Origin: Xenophilus sp003671765
GTDB lineage: Bacteria; Pseudomonadota; Gammaproteobacteria; Burkholderiales; Burkholderiaceae_C
Assembly (NCBI GenBank): GCA_051414805.1
Contig: CP166702.1
Span: 4,526,001-4,590,000, forward strand
DNA length: 64,000 nt
Direction: 5' to 3'
Part shown: positions 9,128-16,567 of the stretch, piece after piece
Numbering within the stretch: position 1 is the first letter of the stretch
Layout of the letters: each line of letters opens with the position of its first letter
The notes under the pieces: model-generated
Seen by the model: the letters and a program-made list of their open reading frames with translations, nothing else
Database searches by the model: none
What the model was told of the DNA's origin: nothing
Translations under genes and position numbers: made by a program

Positions 9128-9253
9128 TCAAGCGCCGTCGAGGGTGGAGAAGGACCAGCGCTGCCAGCCCATGGCCAGGCCGAGCGCAAATCCCATCGCG
9201 AGCACGACCGCAAAAGCGGCCAGGTGCTCCAGAGGTCCGGGCATCTGGTTCAT
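9128..9253 (-). CDS. 41-residue single-span membrane protein
   Basis: A short frame with a perfect AGGAG six bases before its ATG encodes 41 residues. After ten polar residues there is a hydrophobic stretch AAFAVVLAMGFALGLAMGW that would span the inner membrane once, with small-residue (Gly/Ala) spacing suited to helix packing. It lies between the DUF2958 gene and the metal-binding gene in the same direction with no competing frame. The ribosome binding site and the membrane segment together make it a credible gene. Function unknown. Confidence 0.65.
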   Translation of the reverse strand: MNQMPGPLEHLAAFAVVLAMGFALGLAMGWQRWSFSTLDGA

Positions 9254-9308
9254 GCCGATCTCCTAGGGGTGGTGGTCCGACCGACCGGACCGATGAGGGG
9301 CTTCGCGT

Positions 9309-9677
9309 TCACACGACGATCCGCCCGGCCGCCAGGGCCTGGCGGGTGTAAGCGCTCAGCGGCCGGTCGGCCACGAAAGCGGTGTCGCGCTCCACGCGCA
9401 GCCCCCAAGGACCGCGCAAAGCCTCCAGCTCCGCCAGCGAGACGTAGCCCAGCTCCGGAATCCCCAGGCCCAGGTCGCACAGCCCAAAGGCCAGGCCATT
9501 GGCCTGGTCCAGCTCCGTGAGGAGCCAGACGGCGTGGGCATCGGGCGTGAAGAGGCGAACCACCGGCCCGGGGTCCAGGTCCGGCTCGTTGCACGGATCT
9601 GCGGGAAGCGTCGATCGCCAGTTGGCAGCCATCTGCTCGCGCTGCTCCGCGGTGAACAAGGCGCTGTGCTCCGTCAT
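9309..9677 (-). CDS. DUF2958 domain protein
   Basis: The 122-residue product reads PVVRLFTPDAHAVWLL, then GLAFGLCDLGLGIPELGYVSL and ALRGPWGLRVERD, the DUF2958 signature common on plasmids and integrative elements. The start at 9677 was chosen because it overlaps the stop of the upstream yqaJ-like gene by 4 bases (ATGA), the usual sign of translational coupling. The function of DUF2958 is not known; co-occurrence with recombination genes suggests a role in element maintenance or replication. Confidence 0.85.
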   Translation of the reverse strand: MTEHSALFTAEQREQMAANWRSTLPADPCNEPDLDPGPVVRLFTPDAHAVWLLTELDQANGLAFGLCDLGLGIPELGYVSLAELEALRGPWGLRVERDTAFVADRPLSAYTRQALAAGRIVV

Positions 9678-10726
9678 GTCGCGTCTCCCGACAGCCCCAG
9701 CAGCGAAGCATGGGCCTTGACCGTGAACCGCCGGCTGCCCGGCCGGATGCTGGCGTATTGGCGGGCGAGCTCGGGGTGCTCCGCCTGCAGCCGCTCGGTG
9801 TCGAGCGCGGATCCATCCTTGCTGCGCTTCCATCGGACCTCGCCGCCCTCGAAGGTGGCGGCGGACGCCTCACCCATGCGCTGCTGGATCCGCTGGCGCA
9901 GCTGTTCTTCCCGGGCCTCGGTCGACGTGAGCAAGGCCCGCACGGCCACGAGATCGGAGAAGACGGCCGACATCTCCAGGTCACCGGACAGGTCCAGCGT
10001 CGTGCCAGCGTCGCGGGGCCAGAGCGCCTTCAAGGCGGTGGCTGCGGAATCCGACCCGTCCGCCGGCGGCGCCGTGTCGGTCTCCACGTACCGCCAGAAG
10101 CGTGCCTCGAGTTCGATGAGGTGGCCGATCAGGGCTTCGTCGCGCTCGATGCGGTGAATGCGCAGTTCCTGGCCACAGATGAGCACGGCCACGTCGGCCG
10201 CCTGTTTGCCGGTGACGGCGAGCTGGTGCATGACCTGCAGTTGGACGTATTCGGGCACGCCTTCTTCCCAGAGCCGGGCACCGTGGTAGCCGGCGGTCTT
10301 GCACTCCAGGATCTGGACATCGGCTGCGCCGACGACCTCGCGATCGATGTTGGCCAGCATCCAGGGACGGCTTGCGTGCTGCAGCACGGCATTGATCCGG
10401 CGCACGCGGCGGCCTGTGCGTCGGGTGTAGTGAGCCGCGACGATGGGTTCGAGCAGCGTGCCCCAGTAGGCGGGACTGCTCTCATCGTTGGGATCGATCT
10501 GGGGAAGGTTGCTATCCCGGCCGGTCTTCTCCATCCACAGCTGCAGGGGCGACTTGTAGGGGTTCAGGCCGATGGCCGCGGCGGCGTCGGAACTGCCGAT
10601 GCCGCCCTTGCGGACGCTGAGCCACTGGTCGCGGCTGAGGTCCTGGGTCTTGACCAGCTTCAGGGCCGGTCGGTGGGTCGGCGGCGAGGCCGCCCGGCGA
10701 GGGGGTGCCATGGAATGTTCTGGCAT
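9674..10726 (-). CDS. YqaJ-type viral recombinase (lambda-exonuclease-like nuclease)
   Basis: The 350-residue protein has the YqaJ core: DQWLSVRKGGIGSSDAAAAIG near the N-terminus, then a PD-(D/E)xK centre with Asp in ANIDREVV and Glu/Lys in ILECKTAG, followed by YVQLQVMHQLAVTG. This is the fold of phage 5'-3' exonucleases that make 3' overhangs for single-strand annealing. The ATG at 10726 has AAGGAG upstream and is preferred over an in-frame Met 15 codons earlier. The annealing partner is usually a Bet/RecT protein; none is visible here, so it may lie elsewhere in the element. Confidence 0.88.
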   Translation of the reverse strand: MPEHSMAPPRRAASPPTHRPALKLVKTQDLSRDQWLSVRKGGIGSSDAAAAIGLNPYKSPLQLWMEKTGRDSNLPQIDPNDESSPAYWGTLLEPIVAAHYTRRTGRRVRRINAVLQHASRPWMLANIDREVVGAADVQILECKTAGYHGARLWEEGVPEYVQLQVMHQLAVTGKQAADVAVLICGQELRIHRIERDEALIGHLIELEARFWRYVETDTAPPADGSDSAATALKALWPRDAGTTLDLSGDLEMSAVFSDLVAVRALLTSTEAREEQLRQRIQQRMGEASAATFEGGEVRWKRSKDGSALDTERLQAEHPELARQYASIRPGSRRFTVKAHASLLGLSGDAT

Positions 10727-10766
10727 GTGTTCTCCTTGGAAAGGTGGTGAGCCCCCGCCCCAAAGA

Positions 10767-10804
10767 CACAAGCCCCGGTCCTTCGTGGGGAGCCGGGGCT
10801 TGTG
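10767..10804 (-). terminator. Strong stem-loop between DUF932 and yqaJ-like genes
   Basis: A perfect 12-bp inverted repeat (CACAAGCCCCGG / CCGGGGCTTGTG) with a 14-base loop sits in the 100-bp gap. It lacks a T tract on the minus strand, so it may be an mRNA-stabilising or processing hairpin that adjusts expression of the downstream gene rather than a full terminator. Confidence 0.6.
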
Positions 10805-10826
10805 CGGTGGGGCGAGGGGCGTGGGT

Positions 10827-11792
10827 TCATGAGACGAGCTGCAGGGCGGCGTCGAGGGCGCGCTGTTTGAGAGCGGCGCCCTGTCCGAACCAGGCGCTGT
10901 CGAGGCGGTATTCCTGGCTGCGGGCCCGGCGTTCGTGGTCGACGAACTCGGTGACGGCGCACAGGAGGCCCCAGGCGGTACCCTTCGAGGCGGTGAGCTC
11001 TGCGCCGCGGCCCTTGCCTTCGTAGAATTCCTGCACCTTCTTGAGCGCCCGCTCGTTGGTGAGCTGCGCCTGGTCGGTGTGTGCGTCGGCCTGGCAGAGG
11101 ACCTTGAGGAAGAAGTTCATCGACTCGTGGGTCTTGACCTTGCGCTCCGCGAGGGTCTTCATGCGGTACATGAACGCGTCCCAGCCGGAGACGGCGATGC
11201 CAAGCTGCTTCTTGACGGCCTGGGCGTCGAAGGCAGTGCTGTGTGGCACCTTGACGGCGCTGGTGGCGCCCTGCAGGGCGATGGACAGCGTGTTGTTGCA
11301 GACGACCCGGACCGTGGTGGGCGTGGCGGTGGTGGCGAGAGTGCCGTCGCAGGAGGTGGCCAGCAGGATGTAGCCGTTGACGACATCGTTGCCCTTGAGC
11401 GCGGTCTGCTTACCGGTGCGGGCCAGGGCCCAGAACTTGCGGCCGGCCTTGAGAACGCCCGCGGTCTCCAGCTCGAAGCCGGAGACTTCGGTGAGATCGC
11501 GGTAGAACTCGAGCACCTCGCGGGGCTGGACGATCTGGTAGCGGCCGCCGACGACGGACAGGGGGACCTTGTTGTCGCTGCGGTAGAGGACTTTTTGGTC
11601 GTCGAAGGTCATGATGGAGCCGAGGGAGCCGGCCTGCTCGGTCATGTACCGGACGGGGGTCTCGCAGATCGTCCAGTTCATGCCAGCCTTGTTGGCCCAG
11701 ACTTCGATCGGTTGTTTGGCGGGGAGCTGGTTGCCCAGTTCGTGCCAGGGGGTCTGGCCGACGTAGGCCATCTGTTGGAGTTGGTGAGCCAT
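10827..11792 (-). CDS. DUF932 domain protein
   Basis: The 321-residue protein opens with AYVGQTPWHELG and contains YRSDNKVPLSVVG, YQIVQPREVLEFYRDL and TTVRVVCNNTL, which are the DUF932 hallmarks. DUF932 genes are frequent on plasmids, phages and integrative elements and are often paired with YqaJ nucleases; their biochemistry is not settled. The protein is cytoplasmic with no membrane segment. It lies upstream of the nuclease gene in the same operon, separated by the hairpin at 10767-10804. Confidence 0.88.
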   Translation of the reverse strand: MAHQLQQMAYVGQTPWHELGNQLPAKQPIEVWANKAGMNWTICETPVRYMTEQAGSLGSIMTFDDQKVLYRSDNKVPLSVVGGRYQIVQPREVLEFYRDLTEVSGFELETAGVLKAGRKFWALARTGKQTALKGNDVVNGYILLATSCDGTLATTATPTTVRVVCNNTLSIALQGATSAVKVPHSTAFDAQAVKKQLGIAVSGWDAFMYRMKTLAERKVKTHESMNFFLKVLCQADAHTDQAQLTNERALKKVQEFYEGKGRGAELTASKGTAWGLLCAVTEFVDHERRARSQEYRLDSAWFGQGAALKQRALDAALQLVS

Positions 11793-11843
11793 GGGTTTGT
11801 TGAAGGTGAAGATGGAAGGAAGAGCGAAGAGCCGCTGCGCGGA

Positions 11844-12245
11844 TCACTTGGCGATGGAGAAGGTGTGACCGCAGGCAAGGCAGCGACGGTTGCGCAGAAT
11901 GGCGGCGTCGACGGCTTCGCCAAGAGAGGCACCGACGACGCAGCCGGCAATGCCGCCGCTCAGGGCACCAACGACGGCGCCCGCAACTGCGCCAAGAGGC
12001 GGGGCAGCAGGTAGGGCAGCGGCGGTGAGAGCCACTCCTACTTTGGCGCCAGTGATGGCGCCAGACAGGGAGCCGGAGATGCCCCCGGCAGCGCCCGCGA
12101 TGGTGCCGATGGCTGCGCCAGCCTTCTTGGCTGTGTCGCGGTCCACGACGCGTGGGGACTGACATGCAGGACAGGCTCCGGCATAGCTGGAGCGCAAGGG
12201 AGGATCGGGTGAGTCAAAGGAAGATGTGCTGAACTCTTCGTGCAT
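11844..12245 (-). CDS. Zinc-ribbon protein split by a glycine-zipper membrane segment
   Basis: The likely product is 133 residues from the ATG at 12245 (an in-frame ATG at 12269 is the alternative). Two half-knuckles, CPAC near residue 26 and CLACGHTF at the C-terminus, can form one zinc ribbon, but they are separated by about 75 residues of Gly/Ala-rich sequence with GxxxG repeats (GAAIGTIAGAAGG, GAVAGAVVGALSGGIAG). Such glycine zippers insert in or assemble at membranes. This looks like an unusual membrane-hairpin protein whose two ends meet through a zinc site. Function unknown; it is the first gene of the leftward mobile-element operon. Confidence 0.6.
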   Translation of the reverse strand: MHEEFSTSSFDSPDPPLRSSYAGACPACQSPRVVDRDTAKKAGAAIGTIAGAAGGISGSLSGAITGAKVGVALTAAALPAAPPLGAVAGAVVGALSGGIAGCVVGASLGEAVDAAILRNRRCLACGHTFSIAK

Positions 12246-12578
12246 AGGCAGTGGACGCTGCGGCGTCATGCAGTGGAAGTGAAGCCGTGCACTAGGCAGA
12301 CGGCAAAAAGCCCAGCACGACCTCACGGCCGGCTGGGCTTTGCGGATCGAATCAACCTTTGTCGGTCAACTCAAGCTAGACATATGTGACTAAAAAAATC
12401 TGTAAACCCAACGAGTTCGCGTTTGGCCCGAGAGCCCAGGCTTGAACGCCCACGAGCGGACGTACCGACCATGAAGACCCTTGGAAATCGCCTGGTGGGG
12501 GGGTCGCTTTTAGACGTGGAAGCTGAGGTGCTGATAATCGCACGCTCCGGAGCTGGGCGTGCAGAGCCCGGCATTTGG
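12246..12578. other. Intergenic region between the TrlF-like gene and the mobile-element operon
   Basis: About 330 bases contain a minus-strand terminator (12302-12341) and no convincing gene. The segment 12360-12420 is AT-rich and could hold the promoter of the leftward operon. Short open frames present here lack ribosome binding sites and protein-like composition. Confidence 0.5.
12302..12341 (-). terminator. Rho-independent terminator (minus strand)
   Basis: A perfect 10-bp inverted repeat (AAAGCCCAGC / GCTGGGCTTT, 15-base loop) is followed on the minus strand by a run of five T. It would stop transcripts coming from the TrlF-like gene to its right and insulate the operon to its left. Confidence 0.8.
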
Positions 12579-15500
12579 CTAGCTCGGGGACGACGCGTAT
12601 TTCCCGCTCCTGTTATTGAACGCGGGCATCGTGCCTTCGAGCACATTCACAACACGTCTGTTGATCTCCGGGCTTTCAATTGCCCCAGCAACGTACTCAA
12701 TCTTCGAATTGTTCTTGCGGTCAAAGGTCGAACAGATGATCTGCTCGGCATCGCAAACCACAGCGAGGTTCGGGTTATGCGTCACCATGATGATCTGCCG
12801 CCGCTTTTTTGCACTGGTGATCACCGGAACAAGCAGGCTGACGACCGTCTCGTTGTCGAGATTTTCCTCAGGCTGATCAAGGATGATTGGATTTCTGCCG
12901 GTATCAACCAGCAGGTAGAAGATGAGGAGCAGAGCACCGCGCTGTCCGGGCGAAAGCTTCTCGATCTGCGTTTCCTGAAACAGCAGGGAGTAACGCGGCT
13001 CGATATATCCGAGCCCGAAGATCAGATCGTAGACCTCCGTCGGCGTCCGGTCCTTCTTTAGGATTGGCTCAGCGCCCCCGGCACCGCCGCGCGCCTTGCC
13101 CGCCGCGTCCAGAATGGCGGCGTGTAGTCGTTCAACGAATGCCAAAACACCGTCGCGGGTGCCGAGGTCATAAGCATCGCTCATCGCTTTGATGACGTTC
13201 TCCCCTTCGCCTGCACCGCGAAACTCTCCCCATTGCTGCTTGATTAGGTTCAGCAACGAAGACGACAGAGCTTCAGTCGCCATCGCCAGCGCGGCACGAA
13301 ACTGAAGCTTGTATTCCTCCCGGATCAGCGTGTTGCCCTCAATCAGATCCTGAACAGGCTTAAACAGTTCGGCGCGTGCCAGACGTTGTGCTTCCAGCAC
13401 GTCGAAGATCTGACCGCAAAGCTTCGCCCGCGCTGTGCGCAGCTCAGCAAGATGCGCAGGTAACTCCTCGATCTGGACGATGCGAGCCTTCAGGCCACTC
13501 TGCGAGTCCGGTACATCGGGCTCTCCAATCAGCGACTGGCTCTTTGCCTCCCACTCGGCGAGCGCCACAACGCTTTGCTGATAAGCAAGCTGCGGCGCGT
13601 TGAGCTTTGCGGCGAGGGTTTTTTTTTCGTCATCGAGCGTTACCTTCTTGGCCGCGTCCACGTCGTTCGCGGCTTTTAGCGCAGCCTGGTCGGTCTGGAT
13701 TTGCTTGGCCAGATCGAGCAGGGGCTCCGTCTTGACCTCCATCTTCACGATCGCTTCGGCACCGAGGCCAAGAGCTGCCAAGTCGGTCGCGGAGTCCTCC
13801 AAGAACTGCTGGTGCGCCCGCTGAAGGATCTTCAGTCGTTCATTAACCGACTTGATCGCTTTGACTTTTCCAGCAAGCGTCACAGCAGACGCGCTGCGGC
13901 CTGCATCGGCCGTTGCAATCGCGTGTAGCTCGGCAGTGATCTCCTCAACACGGGCGTTCGCTGTTACCTGTTCAGGTGTCAGCGCTGCCGTTGGCTTTGG
14001 CGCAGCCGCAGGCTTTGCCTTGGTGTGTTCTTCGATCTGCTTGTCTTTGACCTGCAAGAGTTCAACCAGTTGGCTCTTGACGTCCGGATCCAATTGCCCT
14101 TCAGCTGCCGCAATATCCGCATTTAGCCGTGACAGTTCACTCCGAAAATCGTTCAGTTGTCCCCTGAAGCTGCTTTCCTGATTGCGAAGCAGCTGCTCAA
14201 AGTCAAGAGCGCCGAGACGAATGTCCTCGCCGAGATGGGTGAAGATCACATTACGAAGCTCGGTCTCGAAAGCGTCAGACATTCCCGTTACGTGCGCATT
14301 GCAAAGTGCCTCGAAATGACCTTGGGGGATGTACCTAACCATCTCCACCTTTGTTGGAGGCGTTCGGTCAAACAGGTTGCGCGTTGCCGGTGTCTCGTCG
14401 CGCCAAGTGAGAGTTGCCTCGAAGTCGCGTGCAGGGTCGCCTGTCTTCCCGTGAAACCGGTCCTTCTTCAGGAAGGAGAAATGTTCGTGCTGGCGCGAAT
14501 TGCCGACGAGCGCGAGGACGTCGGCAAGAGCACTCTTGCCGCTGCCGCGGTTTCCGATGATCGCGACAAGGTCGGGATTAAGCGCGATCGAGATCCCATC
14601 AAGCCACGCACCCGACGACTTTGCCGCTGCATTCTTGACAATGGAGATGCTGTCGATGTAGTAGGTCTTGTTGCCATCGACCTCAACCAGCTTCGGCGGA
14701 CGGGCGCCGATGTACGACCTTTTTTCCGGCTCGCGGATGGCCTGCCGCAAGCCTTCAAAGGTCGGATCCGCTTTGATCCAAGTCGCCTTTCCTGAAGGGA
14801 AGTCCCCATAGCCGCGCTTGTCCTGATCGCCTGCCTTGCCGACGGGGCAATGGGCATCGCTGCCTGCTACCACTAGCCGAGGAACGTTTCCGAGGCGCTC
14901 CTGGAACTGCTTCAAGAACGCGGCGTTCTCTGGCGTTTCAACGCCAAGAAAGCAATCGCGAAGCGTCAGATTGCGGGATTCAAAGATTGGTGATGTCTTG
15001 TAGAGCCCAACAAAGTATCCGTAGTGTTCTTCCCACTTCACGTTCTTCAGGCCGTCCGTCGTGTCCCACGGCATGAAGCCCACGGCGAACTGCTCACCGG
15101 CCTGCTTCAATGCCGCGACATAGCTTGGCGCAGTCACTTCGGCGATCGACTGTCCGATGAAGAGAGCCTTCGCTTCGTCTGCAACGTCTGCCTTCTTGAA
15201 AGTGTGCGCGGTCAGATGATCCTCGTCGGCGGCACGGGCGAGCGCAATAAGCCCGTCTCGCGAAAGCACACGGTCGCCGACAGCCAGCCGCAGGGTGCTG
15301 AGGAAGTCGCGTAGCGTTTGGTCAGGAGTCAGATCAGAAAAAATCGCATGCGCATTCAGTCGCCGGCCGGCCGTGTGCATCGGAGCCTGAAGACGAAGCT
15401 CGATGCCAGGGAAGACGATCTTCTTAAGGGCAGGGGCATCGGCCTCCGCTAGGCGACGCTTGAGCGCAAACCATCCATCAAAAGTCCAGTAGTCCATCAA

Positions 15501-15677
15501 GGCATAGACAGCAGGTGCCGCCTCGTTCATAGCCTTGATGACACCGTCGACCAGTTTTCGGTCGTGCTCCCAATCGCCGTTGAATTTCTCGCCCTTCCAG
15601 TGGAAGGAGGCCGGGGTATGAATGTGGAGGTCCCATTGCCTCCATTCAGAGCCCCGTTCGTAGGATCCCGCCGCCAT
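12579..15677 (-). CDS. TrlF-like defence ATPase: PHP hydrolase domain fused to SMC/ABC ATPase
   Basis: The start at 15677 has GGAG five bases upstream. The 1032-residue protein begins with a PHP phosphoesterase domain (WDLHIHTP at 15-22, GSDAHCP about residue 290, both metal ligands). An ABC/SMC ATPase follows: Walker A GNRGSGKS about 375, a long coiled-coil insert about 480-780, signature KLSPGQRG about 905, Walker B IILDQPEENLDN about 930 and switch His in IMVTHN. RefSeq calls this architecture TrlF family AAA-like ATPase; members sit in defence islands. ATP-driven sensing coupled to nucleic-acid cleavage by PHP is the expected mode. The adjacent tRNA-Ser attachment site agrees with an island cargo gene. 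Confidence 0.85.
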   Translation of the reverse strand: MAAGSYERGSEWRQWDLHIHTPASFHWKGEKFNGDWEHDRKLVDGVIKAMNEAAPAVYALMDYWTFDGWFALKRRLAEADAPALKKIVFPGIELRLQAPMHTAGRRLNAHAIFSDLTPDQTLRDFLSTLRLAVGDRVLSRDGLIALARAADEDHLTAHTFKKADVADEAKALFIGQSIAEVTAPSYVAALKQAGEQFAVGFMPWDTTDGLKNVKWEEHYGYFVGLYKTSPIFESRNLTLRDCFLGVETPENAAFLKQFQERLGNVPRLVVAGSDAHCPVGKAGDQDKRGYGDFPSGKATWIKADPTFEGLRQAIREPEKRSYIGARPPKLVEVDGNKTYYIDSISIVKNAAAKSSGAWLDGISIALNPDLVAIIGNRGSGKSALADVLALVGNSRQHEHFSFLKKDRFHGKTGDPARDFEATLTWRDETPATRNLFDRTPPTKVEMVRYIPQGHFEALCNAHVTGMSDAFETELRNVIFTHLGEDIRLGALDFEQLLRNQESSFRGQLNDFRSELSRLNADIAAAEGQLDPDVKSQLVELLQVKDKQIEEHTKAKPAAAPKPTAALTPEQVTANARVEEITAELHAIATADAGRSASAVTLAGKVKAIKSVNERLKILQRAHQQFLEDSATDLAALGLGAEAIVKMEVKTEPLLDLAKQIQTDQAALKAANDVDAAKKVTLDDEKKTLAAKLNAPQLAYQQSVVALAEWEAKSQSLIGEPDVPDSQSGLKARIVQIEELPAHLAELRTARAKLCGQIFDVLEAQRLARAELFKPVQDLIEGNTLIREEYKLQFRAALAMATEALSSSLLNLIKQQWGEFRGAGEGENVIKAMSDAYDLGTRDGVLAFVERLHAAILDAAGKARGGAGGAEPILKKDRTPTEVYDLIFGLGYIEPRYSLLFQETQIEKLSPGQRGALLLIFYLLVDTGRNPIILDQPEENLDNETVVSLLVPVITSAKKRRQIIMVTHNPNLAVVCDAEQIICSTFDRKNNSKIEYVAGAIESPEINRRVVNVLEGTMPAFNNRSGKYASSPS

Positions 15678-16371
15678 TGCATCTCCTCGGTTTTTTTCAG
15701 CGCCGCTGCAGTATCCGATATCACCGAGCCGGCCCGGTTGCAATCATCCAAAGTGCACACGCTCGCGCGCCCCTAGGGAGACAGGCCGATGAAGTTGGCG
15801 CTCGCCTCACACCCCTCTAAAATGCCCACAGCATGTCCGACGTCCGGCGGACTTGGACATTACCCGCTTGTCCGGCACACGAGCACCTTAAGGCTTCGCC
15901 ACCCAACCGGCAGCCAAGCAACACTCATTGCGTAAGTAGCTGCGTACCTGTTCGCATCCCAACGTCTACGTCACACAATCAGTTCATTGCAGAAATTGCG
16001 AAGACGCACGTTTGCTGTCAACTATCTCGAACACGGGCGTTATGAGCGAACGGCTGGACTGGCGATCAAAATGATCGCGACGAGCTTGACCTAGCCAGCG
16101 CTCGGATAACAAAAAATCTACCAAGACCGGTGGTACGGGAAGCTGCGTCGGCTGACCTCTGTCGCTGCAGAGGAGCCCGTGCCTTACCGCAAGCCGGAGG
16201 AACGGCAGTTAGGCTGCTGGGCGCTCCGGAAGCGAGGCTTTGAAAGAGCCGACGGGCGCATGGCCAAGAAGAAACCACCACCTCAGGATGGTAGTGGGGT
16301 TTGTTTTATGTGGTCCTTTTTGTGGGACAACCTGCCAAAAGTCCGATAAATCATTGATTTAATTGAACTAT
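15678..16371. other. Island end without recognisable genes, abutting tRNA-Ser
   Basis: About 690 bases between the TrlF-like start and the tRNA-Ser 3' end hold no gene I can support. Composition is lower in GC than the core. An imperfect hairpin followed by T-rich sequence lies near 16272-16307 on the plus strand. A 23-base AT-rich segment at 16347-16369 sits two bases from the tRNA 3' end and recurs next to the tRNA-Arg fragment at 26196-26218. This is the expected place for an attachment site and recombinase arm sites. Confidence 0.5.
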
Positions 16372-16459
16372 TGGCGGAGAGTGTGAGATTCGAACTCACG
16401 GACGGTTGCCCGTCGGCAGTTTTCAAGACTGCTGGTTTAAACCGCTCACCCAACTCTCC
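16372..16459 (-). tRNA. tRNA-Ser (anticodon TGA)
   Basis: The minus strand folds into a complete 88-base class II tRNA: acceptor GGAGAGT pairs with ACTCTCC, the anticodon loop reads CTTGAAA (anticodon TGA, serine), a long variable arm is present as required for tRNA-Ser, and the T loop is TTCGAAT. Discriminator G and CCA are encoded. It lies downstream of hemW in opposite sense to nothing else, and its 3' end faces the accessory region, so it is the probable integration target of the island to its left. Confidence 0.95.
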
Positions 16460-16567
16460 GAGCCGTCGATTCTAGGCCGATGCACGGCGGGTCGAATTGG
16501 TCACGAACGTGACGACTTCGGGTGCAGCCTGCGCCAAGCCTGGGCCTGCAGCCGATTGCACTTGCCT

